Source of the DNA: Streptomyces albospinus | Lineage (GTDB): Bacteria > Actinomycetota > Actinomycetes > Streptomycetales > Streptomycetaceae | DNA: 64,000 bases | NCBI RefSeq assembly: GCF_014648695.1 | Contig: NZ_BMRP01000003.1 | Span: 327,016-391,015, forward strand | Direction: 5' to 3' | Shown here: positions 1 to 6,941 of the stretch, piece by piece | Position numbering within the stretch: the first letter of the stretch is position 1 | Layout of the letters: each line of letters begins with the position of its first letter | Translations under genes and position numbers: made by a program | Notes under the pieces: generated by a model | What the model saw: only the letters and a program-made list of their open reading frames with translations | Databases searched by the model: none | Told to the model about the DNA's origin: nothing

Positions 1-16
1 CGCCGCTCCTCCCCCG

Positions 17-892
17 CTACCGGCGGGCCGCCCGGTGCGCCCGGCGCGCCCGCCGCGCGAGCGGCATGAACCGCAGCCGCTCCGGCAGCAGCGGCACCAC
101 GAACCGCACCACCCGCCCGAACTGCCGCAGCCGCCGCTCCTGTTCGTCGGTCCACTCCAGTCCGATGGCCCGCCGCGCGTCCGGCGGCATCAGCCCGATC
201 GTGACGAACCGCCGGAAGCGCACGAACCGCGGCAGCAGCACCGGCCAGGTCAGCCGCAGCAGCCACCGCACCGCCCGCGGCCCGCGGTCCGGGGCCGGCA
301 GCGGCCGGTCGGTGGCGATCAACTCCCTTACCACGACGGTCTCTTCCAGCTCGTTGTCGAGCACCTTGCGGTAGTACGGCCAGAACTCCTCGATGGTCTG
401 CGGCATATCGCGGTCGTCGATGCCGAGGACCCGGCCGACCTGGAGCCACTCCGCGTAGAGCTGCCGCTCCTGCGCCGGGGTGAAGGGGCGCCCGAGATAG
501 CGTCGGGTGTGCTGGAACACGGGGAAGCCGGTGGCGTGCACCCAGGCGTAGTGGGCGGGGGTGAGCGCGTGGTACGGGCGGCCGTGGGCGTCGGTGCCCT
601 GAATGGTCCGGTGCAGCTTCCGCAGCCGGCGCCCTTCCTCGACCGCCTGCTCCCCGCCGTAGACCCACAGCTGGAGCGAGACCAGCGAGCGCTCGCCGCG
701 CCCCCACGGGTCCGTACGGTATACCGAGTGATCGTCCACACCGGCACTCACCGCGGGGTGCGCGACCTGCATCGTCAGTGCGGCGGGCAGCGTCAGCACC
801 GTCCGGATGTCCCCGACCAGCGACCAGAGCACACCTCCGGGCGGCGGGGGAATTGGAGCCATTCGTACCGTATTCATATCATTACTCATCAT
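17..892 (-). CDS. DUF2236 (MpaB/latex-clearing-like) oxygenase-family protein
   Basis: About 291 aa. DUF2236 proteins are heme-associated, oxygenase-like enzymes related to the latex-clearing protein Lcp and fungal MpaB; the substrate here is unknown. Visible family features are an N-terminal stretch LQVAHPAV-like (MQVAHPAVSAGVDDHS), the HRTIQGTDAHGRPYHAL segment, and WVHATGFPVF, which carries the conserved His of the putative heme site. The frame stays open to 1171, but codons before 892 are Arg/Ala-rich and not family-like. The tandem ATG at 892/889, preceded by a GGGGG tract, is the sensible start; ATG 877 and 862 are alternatives. The end at 17 is a real TAG. No signal peptide is seen. 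A decayed paralogue lies immediately upstream on the same strand. Confidence 0.85.
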   Translation of the reverse strand: MMSNDMNTVRMAPIPPPPGGVLWSLVGDIRTVLTLPAALTMQVAHPAVSAGVDDHSVYRTDPWGRGERSLVSLQLWVYGGEQAVEEGRRLRKLHRTIQGTDAHGRPYHALTPAHYAWVHATGFPVFQHTRRYLGRPFTPAQERQLYAEWLQVGRVLGIDDRDMPQTIEEFWPYYRKVLDNELEETVVVRELIATDRPLPAPDRGPRAVRWLLRLTWPVLLPRFVRFRRFVTIGLMPPDARRAIGLEWTDEQERRLRQFGRVVRFVVPLLPERLRFMPLARRARRAHRAARR

Positions 893-1044
893 ACGGTGGC
901 CCCCAGCGGTCGGCGGGCATGCGGGCGCCCCGGGCCGGTGGGTGTTCCCCTGCGCCAGGAACAGCGCCGGGGCGATCCCCGGCGACGACGGCACACGACC
1001 ATCGGGCAGCGCGCCGGGCGGGCGAACCACCGCAGCCGGCACCG

Positions 1045-1551
1045 CTACCGGCCCGTCCGGCGCGACCCGGGCCGCGCACGCAACGCGGGCAGCAGCACGC
1101 CGACGGCGACCGGCAGCGCGCCGTGCGCTGCAAGCGCCGCGAACGGCCGCCACAGAAGTTCCGGGACCCACCGCACCGGCGGCTTCCGCGGATGGACCAT
1201 CTCGCCGAGGACATCGCGCACCGGCCGGTCCGACTCCAGCCGCTCGGCCACAAGGGTTCGCGGTACGCGCAGAACGCCCCCCAACCCGGCAGCAGAGGAC
1301 GGTCCTTCAGCCCTCAGCCCGCAGCCCTCAGCTCCCCGACGCGGCCGACGTCCCGCGTCTCGCGGTAGTACTCCTCGGTCTCGTCCGACGTGGGGTCGTC
1401 GCCGAAGAGTCGCAGCGCGTCGACCGGGGCGCGGACCAGGGTGGTGTGCTCCCGGCGCGCAGGGCTCGGCGCGGAAGTCCGGGTGGCCGTCGACGCCGGT
1501 GTCGACGACGGGGCCAGCGCCCTGGAGCGGCAATAACTGACGCAGCGTCAA
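1045..1551 (-). pseudogene. Decayed DUF2236 paralogue, internally deleted and frameshifted
   Basis: No single frame is intact, but three frames hold ordered pieces of a DUF2236 protein. Near 1540-1470 there is LLPLQGAGPVVDTGVDGHPD, resembling the family's LLLQLADPAVAxGVAxHSDF start. Near 1440-1335, in another frame, there is EHTTLVRAPVDALRLFGDD followed by PTSDETEEYYRETRDVG, the WVHATLV-to-YYRE segment. From about 1290, LPGWGAFCAYREPLW breaks into a different frame that continues VAERLESDRPVRDVLGEM and ELLWRPFAALAAHGALP to a stop at 1045. The region between the first two pieces is missing, so there is a deletion plus at least two frameshifts. A short imperfect repeat of CAGCCCTCAG at 1310-1332 lies at one of the breaks. 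It shares strand and family with the intact neighbour at 17-892, suggesting an old duplication. Confidence 0.7.
1538..1550. promoter_or_regulatory. 13-bp perfect palindrome, possible TetR-type operator
   Basis: TGACGC-A-GCGTCA is a perfect dyad centred on 1544. Its length and symmetry are typical of TetR-family operators. It lies at the 5' end of the decayed DUF2236 gene, so it may be that gene's leftover operator. No cognate regulator is present beside it. Confidence 0.35.
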
Positions 1552-1816
1552 ATTCCTCGGACGTGGCCGAGCCGACGCAGGCCATACCGTCGCGGCGGGG
1601 TGCTCCGACCCTCTAGGCGCGGCGCCGGAACCGCGAGGCGGGGTTGATCTCCACCGTCTACAGCGGCATCAGCGCAGCCCGGCGGGACATCACCGGCAAG
1701 TGCTTCGGTCTGTCAATCTCGTGCCCTCCGACCCGTTACCTGGAAGTAACCCCAGCTGATTTGATGTGCGTCGCCGGATCCCACGCCTCATGTCCCCACC
1801 CCCACAGGGAGATTCA

Positions 1817-2818
1817 GTGCCGCACCCCACGCCGCGCACCGCCAGGGCCGTCGCGATAGCCGCAGCCCTCGCCGCCACCCTGGCCGTCGCGTCCCCCGCC
1901 GCGTCGGCGAACGGCGCACCGTCCGCGACCGCACCGTCCGCAGGCGTCCCCCGCCTCAAGGTGCTCACCTACAACACCTTCCTCATGAGCAAGAACCTCT
2001 CTCCCAACTGGGGCCAGGACCACCGCGCCCGGGCGATCCCGGCCGCCGGCTTCTTCCAGGGCAATGACGTCGTCGTGCTCCAGGAAGCCTTCGACAACTC
2101 CTCCTCCGACGCGCTGAAGGCGAACGCGGCGGCGCAGTACCCGCACCAGACCCCGGTGGTCGGGCGCAGCAAGAGCGGCTGGGACGCCACCGGCGGCGCC
2201 TACTCGGCAGTGGTCCCCGAGGACGGCGGGGTGACGCTGCTGAGCAAGTGGCCGATCCTGCGCAAGGAACAGTACGTCTACGAGGACGCCTGTGGTTCGG
2301 ACTCCTTCTCCAACAAGGGCTTTGTGTATGCGGTGTTGGATGTGAACGGCAGCAGGGTGCATGTGGTCGGCACCCACACCCAGTCCACCGACTCGGGCTG
2401 TCGGTCCGGCGAGGCCGCCGCCGACCGCGCCGATCAGCTCAAGGAGATGGACGCCTTCCTCACCGCCAAGAACATCCCGGCGGACGAGGAGGTCATCGTC
2501 GCCGGCGACATGAACGTCGACTCGCACGGCGCCGAATACGGCGCGCTGCTCCGCAACGGCAATCTGGCCCCGGCCGACAGCCGCACCGGCCATCCGTACT
2601 CCTTCGACACGCAGGAGAACTCCATCGCCAGGTACCGCTACCCGAACGACCCCCGCGAGGACCTGGACTACGTCCTGTACCGCAACGGCCATGCCCGGCC
2701 CGCTCGTTGGCAGAACACCGTGATCAAGGAGGAGTCGGCGCCCTGGACCGTCTCCAGCTGGGGCAAGGACTACACCTACACCGATCTCTCCGACCACTAT
2801 CCGCTGCTCGGCGGCTGA
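1817..2818 (+). CDS. Secreted sphingomyelinase C-type phosphodiesterase
   Basis: About 333 aa, exported. It belongs to the endonuclease/exonuclease/phosphatase fold and resembles bacterial sphingomyelinase C, which hydrolyses sphingomyelin to ceramide and phosphocholine outside the cell. GTG 1817 is chosen because AGGGAG lies 6 nt upstream; the frame is open to ATG 1766 and 1790 but those lack a ribosome site. A signal peptide follows (Arg-rich start, Ala/Val core, ASA cleavage near residue 32). Catalytic signatures: VVVLQEAF (metal-binding Glu), GTHTQS, VAGDMNVDS (Asp/Asn pair) and the C-terminal SDHYPL (general-base His). The match to the Bacillus/Streptomyces sphingomyelinase layout is good; substrate breadth (other phospholipids) cannot be read. 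An inverted repeat GTTAC-N6-GTAAC at 1735-1750 lies in its upstream region. Confidence 0.85.
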   Translation: MPHPTPRTARAVAIAAALAATLAVASPAASANGAPSATAPSAGVPRLKVLTYNTFLMSKNLSPNWGQDHRARAIPAAGFFQGNDVVVLQEAFDNSSSDALKANAAAQYPHQTPVVGRSKSGWDATGGAYSAVVPEDGGVTLLSKWPILRKEQYVYEDACGSDSFSNKGFVYAVLDVNGSRVHVVGTHTQSTDSGCRSGEAAADRADQLKEMDAFLTAKNIPADEEVIVAGDMNVDSHGAEYGALLRNGNLAPADSRTGHPYSFDTQENSIARYRYPNDPREDLDYVLYRNGHARPARWQNTVIKEESAPWTVSSWGKDYTYTDLSDHYPLLGG

Positions 2819-2895
2819 CCGGCGAACGACCGCTCCCGGTGCGGCGGCCGACGGCAGCCCGGCGGGACGCCGCCGGCCGCCGCTGGTCTCAGTGG

Positions 2896-3090
2896 TCCTC
2901 AGGCCAGCCCGTGTTCCACCTGCCCGGACTGGCAGTCAACCGGGCGACGGCCGGCTACCGAGGCCAGGGGAAGACCGACGCCCGGGACGCGGCGATCATC
3001 GCCGACCAGACCCGGATGCGACGTGACCTGGAACCGGTCCGTCCCGACGCGGATGCCATCGCCGAGCTGAAGATCCTCACCGCCTTGACA
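2896..3090 (+). pseudogene. IS110-family transposase fragment
   Basis: An uninterrupted 65-codon stretch reads GQPVFHLPGLAVNRATAGY, then RGQGKTDARDAAIIADQTRM and RRDLEPVRPD, then ELKILTA. This is the central DEDD-domain block of IS110/IS117-type transposases (family pattern LxGLAVxRAxxxYRGEGKTDAKDA). There is no start, no upstream Asp motif and no C-terminal Transposase_20 half, so it is a remnant. It stops only a few bases before the stop codon of the convergent macro-domain gene, suggesting that a deletion or insertion event defined this junction. Confidence 0.8.
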
Positions 3091-3093
3091 TCT

Positions 3094-3567
3094 TCATTGG
3101 GAGTCGTAGACCGTCACCGCGACCCCGCGCTCGACGAGCCGGGCGGATATCAGCGGCTCCATCCGGGACCACTTACCACCCGCCAGCCCGCAGCCGATAC
3201 GCGGCATATGGACCGAGGCACCGAGCTCCAGCGCTCGGTCCGCCACCCGGCCCAGCCCGGCGGCTATCGCCTCGTACCGCACCGGCACGCCCTTGCTGCC
3301 GGTCCTCATGCCCCGCTGCCCCACGAGATTGGCCACCCACAGATGGTCCGCGACCGGCACGAACTGGGCTGCACCCAGGCCGAAGTCGTTCCGCGCGCGC
3401 TCGCGGTGCCAGCGACGGTAGGCCCGCTCGGGCTCCGGCCAGCGCCGGGAGACGGCCAGCACGAAGCCCTTGCCCCAGCCCCCGAGGTCGTTGCAGACAT
3501 GCACGATCATCTTGACGCCCTTGCCCTGCGGCGCGGTGGCGTCCCCTTTGACGTAGACGATTCCCAT
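3094..3567 (-). CDS. Macro-domain (ADP-ribose-binding) protein, Poa1p-like
   Basis: 157 aa, a single macro domain and nothing else. Such proteins bind or hydrolyse ADP-ribose derivatives (ADP-ribose 1''-phosphate, ADP-ribosylated protein or nucleic acid ends). Seen: the opening IVYVKGDATAP, the nucleotide-binding loop HVCNDLGGWGKGFVLAVS, the DFGLGAAQFVP strand, and the second loop PRIGCGLAGGKW. ATG 3567 is preferred over ATG 3591 because GGGGGA lies about 5 nt upstream and the domain begins at once. It stands alone: downstream is the IS110 scrap, upstream the convergently placed ansP end. It may be part of stress-related ADP-ribose metabolism, a tRNA-repair-like role, or a relic of a larger transferred module; no ADP-ribosyltransferase partner is visible. 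Confidence 0.85.
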   Translation of the reverse strand: MGIVYVKGDATAPQGKGVKMIVHVCNDLGGWGKGFVLAVSRRWPEPERAYRRWHRERARNDFGLGAAQFVPVADHLWVANLVGQRGMRTGSKGVPVRYEAIAAGLGRVADRALELGASVHMPRIGCGLAGGKWSRMEPLISARLVERGVAVTVYDSQ

Positions 3568-3679
3568 GGCATCCCCCGTTCTCTCAGCCATGTCTCAACG
3601 GTAAGGGCGACCACTGACAATCGGCCGGGAGCGTGGGGTCCGGCCGCCGCTCCGGGCAGCGCGGACCGTGCGAAAGGGC

Positions 3680-3710
3680 GGCTGCGGAAGCCCGTCGGGC
3701 CTCCGCAGCC
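3680..3710. terminator. Hairpin terminator for ansP
   Basis: A 31-nt inverted repeat (GGCTGCGGA... to ...TCCGCAGCC) with one internal mismatch lies 35 nt beyond the ansP stop. There is no clear U-tract, which is usual in Streptomyces. Confidence 0.65.
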
Positions 3711-3744
3711 ACCCTGTGTCGCTCAGGCGCGCCTGATGGCGCGG

Positions 3745-5205
3745 CTACTCGGCGAGTTCGCGTTCCCGGGCGATCCGGTTGACCCTGCCGCGCACCGCGA
3801 ACCAGCCGCCGACCAGCGCCGCGGCCAGGACCGGGATCAGCATCACGGTCTGCCGGCCGACGCCGTCGTCGAACCACATGAGCACGATGACGCCGAGCAG
3901 GAAGGCGATGGTGGCGATGTCGGTGACCGGCGTGCCGGGGAGGCGGAACCGCGGACGCTGCACCAGCCCGGCCTTCGAGCGCCGGACGAACACCATGTGG
4001 CAGATCATGATCGTGCACCAGGTGCTGACGATGCCCAGCGCCGCGATGTTGATCACGATCTCGAACGCCTTGCCCGGCAGCCAGTAGTTGAGCCCGACAC
4101 CGAGCACGCACACCGAGGAGGTGAGCATGATGCCGCCGTACGGCACCTGGTTGCGGTTCATCCGCGCGGCGAACTTCGGCGCGGAGCCCGCCATGGACAT
4201 CGAGCGCAGGATGCGGCCGGTGGAGTACAGCCCGGAGTTCAGGCTGGACATCGCCGCGGTGAGCACGACGAGGTTCATCACATCGCCGGCGTGCGGGATA
4301 CCGACGTGGGACAGCACGGTGACGAAGGGGCTCTCATTGGCGCTGAAGACGTTCCACGGCAGCAGCATCGCCAGCAGGACCACCGAGCCGACGTAGAAGA
4401 TGCCGACCCGCCACATGATCGAGTTCACGGCCTTCGGCACGACCTTGTGCGGCTCGCTGGTCTCACCGGCGGTCACACCGACCAGCTCCACCGCGGAATA
4501 CGCGAAGACCACGCCCTGGAGCACGATCACCACGGGCATCAGACCCGTCGGGAAGATGCCCCCGTTGTCGGTGATCAGGTGCAGACCCGGTGTGTGCCCG
4601 TCGACCGGGTGCTGGGTGGCCAGCAGGAAGATGCCGATGAACATGAAGACGACCAGCGCCGCGACCTTGATGATCGCGAACCAGAACTCCATCTCACCGA
4701 AGATCTTCACCGAGATCAGGTTGATCGAGAGCACCACCGCCAGCGCGATCAGCGCCATCACCCACTGCGGAATGCTGGTGAACAGGCTCCAGTAGTGGGT
4801 GTACAGGGCGATCGCGGTGATGTCGGCGATACCGGTGGTCGACCAGTTCACGACGTACATCCAGCCCGCGACGTAGGCGCCCTTCTCGCCCAGGAACTCC
4901 CGGGCGTACGAGACGAACGAACCGGATGACGGACGGTGCAGCACCAGCTCACCGAGGGCCCGGACGACGAAGAAGGCGAACAGGCCGCACACCGCGTACG
5001 CGATGGCCAGCGCCGGTCCTGCCGAGTGCAGACGGCCGCCGGCCCCCAGGAACAGACCCGTACCGATCGCCCCGCCGATGGCGATCATGTTGATGTGCCG
5101 GCCCTTCAGCCCCTTGCTGTAACCGGCGTCGCCCGCGTCCTGCCGGGTCTCTCTCCCTCCGTCTGATGAGATTTGTGCTTCATCCACGACGGTTTCTGCG
5201 CTCAC
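3745..5205 (-). CDS. ansP: L-asparagine permease (APC superfamily)
   Basis: 486 aa inner-membrane amino-acid/proton symporter. The resemblance to E. coli AnsP runs end to end: MIAIGGAIGTGLFLGAG (TM1 substrate site), RALGELVLHRPSSGSFVSYA, GWMYVVNWSTTGIADITAIA, LITDNGGIFPTGL, NSGLYSTGRILRSMSMAGSA and KAFEIVINIAALGIVSTW. Around twelve membrane segments follow a charged N-tail of about 35 residues. The start at 5205 is reasonable. It is monocistronic, with a hairpin 35 nt past the stop and a 218-nt upstream gap. Asparagine is the likely substrate, but related permeases also take aspartate, phenylalanine or GABA. Confidence 0.9.
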   Translation of the reverse strand: MSAETVVDEAQISSDGGRETRQDAGDAGYSKGLKGRHINMIAIGGAIGTGLFLGAGGRLHSAGPALAIAYAVCGLFAFFVVRALGELVLHRPSSGSFVSYAREFLGEKGAYVAGWMYVVNWSTTGIADITAIALYTHYWSLFTSIPQWVMALIALAVVLSINLISVKIFGEMEFWFAIIKVAALVVFMFIGIFLLATQHPVDGHTPGLHLITDNGGIFPTGLMPVVIVLQGVVFAYSAVELVGVTAGETSEPHKVVPKAVNSIMWRVGIFYVGSVVLLAMLLPWNVFSANESPFVTVLSHVGIPHAGDVMNLVVLTAAMSSLNSGLYSTGRILRSMSMAGSAPKFAARMNRNQVPYGGIMLTSSVCVLGVGLNYWLPGKAFEIVINIAALGIVSTWCTIMICHMVFVRRSKAGLVQRPRFRLPGTPVTDIATIAFLLGVIVLMWFDDGVGRQTVMLIPVLAAALVGGWFAVRGRVNRIARERELAE

Positions 5206-5423
5206 TACTGGTTCATCTCGCTTTCAGGGAGATCAGGACCAAAGACCGGCTCCGCGGATCGCGCGAACGGCCGACGGCACACCTTCCCCGGAAACCGCTC
5301 CCCCGTCTGTGGGTGAGATCACATGGCGGACATTCGCCCCAAGACTTGTCCGCATTTGTGTCGAATAACACGGCGCCGCAGCGTCAACGGCAGCGTAAGT
5401 GCGCCAGATTCCGGAACCCCCTC

Positions 5424-6045
5424 CTAGCTCAGCAGCGAAAATCGCTTGACCTGCTCCACGCGGTTCAGGCGGGTCTTGGCGGCCTCCACGGCCCGCCGCT
5501 CGATCCCCTCCCGCACGGCCGAATGCCGGGCCGGCTGCGCCACCGTCCCCGCGATGCCGCGCCGAGCCCCCGGGCCGGAGCCGGCTCGGCGTCCCGGCAC
5601 CAGCGGAGCGACCGGGTACGACCGGTCGCCCCCGGACCTCGATCTCCCGTCCGGTGCCGTCCGTACCTCCAGACCGTCCGTACCTCCAGGCCCGTCGGCC
5701 GGCCGGCCAAGCCCGGCCGGAAGCCTCCGGGGCTGCTGGTCGTGGCCACTCCGACCGTCTCGACCAGCCCCATGCGTCCACGATCACGATGCCGAAACCT
5801 GCGCGGAACCGCACCGCCTCCGGCGGCGCGGGCACGGACGCACTCGCCGGCCCGGCGCGGTACCCGGCGGCCGGCTCGCCGATCCGGCGGCGGACCTCGG
5901 CGCGGCTGAGCGTCCGCCGTCGGGGCGCATCCGGCGCGCGCCAGGACAGGGCGGGCGGTGCGCCGTGATCCTCGGCGTTGCACAACAGCAGGGCGGGCGG
6001 GGGGAGTTCGCCCGGTCGGCCGGGCGTGCGCCGGATCGTGGTCGA
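5424..6045 (-). pseudogene. Decayed long-chain acyl-CoA ligase (AMP-binding enzyme)
   Basis: Ordered pieces of one AMP-forming acyl-CoA ligase lie in shifting frames. 6045-5870: STTIRRTPGRPGELPP, LLLCNAEDHGAPPALSWRA and LSRAEVRRRIGEPAAGYRA, which is the N-terminal fold. About 5870-5780: PPEAVRFRAGFGIVIVDAWG, directly fused although some 300 residues, including the P-loop-like SGTTGxPK, should lie between. Then LVETVGVATTSSPGGFRPG and RPTGLEVRT in another frame, DGTGREIEVRGRPVVPG in a third, and a C-terminal REGIERRAVEAAKTRLNRVE-QVKRFSLLS tail ending at a TAG at 5424. So there is a large deletion and several frameshifts. It sits next to the MerR regulator and the fad cluster, which suggests it was once part of fatty-acid metabolism here. 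Confidence 0.7.
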
Positions 6046-6141
6046 GGCGGCCTGCCGATGACCTGGGCCCGATCTGCGGACCGAACGGGTTTCCTGACTG
6101 CGGCGCCGAGCGGCCCAGAAGGTTTCACAAGAGTGGTGAGA

Positions 6142-6154
6142 CAGCAATACTGTT
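6142..6154. promoter_or_regulatory. Dyad and -10-like element upstream of merR
   Basis: An ACAG-N5-CTGT dyad overlaps AATACT, a plausible -10 hexamer that ends 7 nt before the first ATG at 6159. A TTCACA at 6124-6129 gives a 16-nt spacer. The layout suggests an autoregulated, nearly leaderless promoter. Confidence 0.35.
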
Positions 6155-6158
6155 GAAC

Positions 6159-6905
6159 ATGATGGAGTCCGCCACCGACCTGACGGTCGACGAACTGGCC
6201 GCCCGCGCCGGCGTCACGGTCCGCACGATCCGCTTCTACAGCACCCGCGGTCTGCTGCCGCCCCCCGAGATCGGCCCGCGGCGGGTCGGCCGCTACGGAC
6301 CGGACCACCTCTCGCGGCTAGCGCTCATCGAGGAACTCCAGCACCAGGGCCTGACCCTGTCCGCGATCGAACGCTACCTGGCGCAGCTACCGCCCGATCT
6401 GAGCGCCCAGGACCTGGCCATCCACCGGGCGCTGGTGGCCAGTTGGGTCCCCGACAAGGCGGAGGACGCGACCAGGGAGCAGTTGGAGCGGCGGGCCGGC
6501 CGGGAGCTGACCGAGGAGGACCTGGACCGGCTGGCGGCGATGAGCGTACTCGTCCGGACAAAGGACCCGCAGGTCTTCCGGGTCGATCCGGGGCTGCTGC
6601 ATCTGGGGACGCGGCTGCTCGATGTCCCGATCGCGCTGGAGACCATCCTCGCGGCGCGCACCGTCGTCATCGAGCACACCCGCTCGGCGGCCCGTGAGCT
6701 GAGCCGGCTCTTCAAGGACGAGGTATGGGGGCCGTACCGGGACGGCGGGCCGGACGAGGAGGAGATGGCGCGGATGAAGTCGCTCTCCGCCCATATGCAG
6801 CCGATGGTGGTGCAGGCACTGGTCACCGCCTTCCAGCGGTCGATGAAGGAGGAGCTGCGCGAGTGGTTCGGCAAGGGCGAGGGCGGCGCCCGGAGCGAGG
6901 GGTGA
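6159..6905 (+). CDS. MerR-family transcriptional regulator
   Basis: 248 aa. The N-terminal 70 residues are a MerR winged helix: LTVDELAARAGVTVRTIRFY, then STRGLLPPPE and RVGRYGPDHLSRLALIEELQ. A long helical effector half of about 170 residues follows, with no Cys cluster, so it is not a metal sensor of the classical type; a small-molecule or acyl-CoA-type ligand is more likely. The start is the ATG pair 6159/6162; no good Shine-Dalgarno is seen, while a -10-like AATACT ends 7 nt upstream. It is convergent with fadB across a perfect hairpin and divergent from the ligase relic. Control of the adjacent fatty-acid genes is an inference from position only. Confidence 0.85.
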   Translation: MMESATDLTVDELAARAGVTVRTIRFYSTRGLLPPPEIGPRRVGRYGPDHLSRLALIEELQHQGLTLSAIERYLAQLPPDLSAQDLAIHRALVASWVPDKAEDATREQLERRAGRELTEEDLDRLAAMSVLVRTKDPQVFRVDPGLLHLGTRLLDVPIALETILAARTVVIEHTRSAARELSRLFKDEVWGPYRDGGPDEEEMARMKSLSAHMQPMVVQALVTAFQRSMKEELREWFGKGEGGARSEG

Positions 6906-6906
6906 C

Positions 6907-6933
6907 GGGGGCGGGCCGCGTCGGCCCGCCCCC
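6907..6933. terminator. Bidirectional hairpin terminator between merR and fadB
   Basis: A perfect 12-bp G+C stem (GGGGGCGGGCCG and its complement) closes a CGT loop, starting 2 nt after the MerR stop and ending 9 nt before the fadB stop. It can serve both convergent transcripts. Confidence 0.8.
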
Positions 6934-6941
6934 GGCCCGGC

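Noticed and set aside
2248..4929. An 893-codon open frame on the plus strand through the sphingomyelinase, macro and ansP genes
   Set aside because: Apart from the IS110 segment it is His/Asp/Arg-rich antisense or out-of-frame translation of recognised genes; long spurious frames are normal at this GC content.
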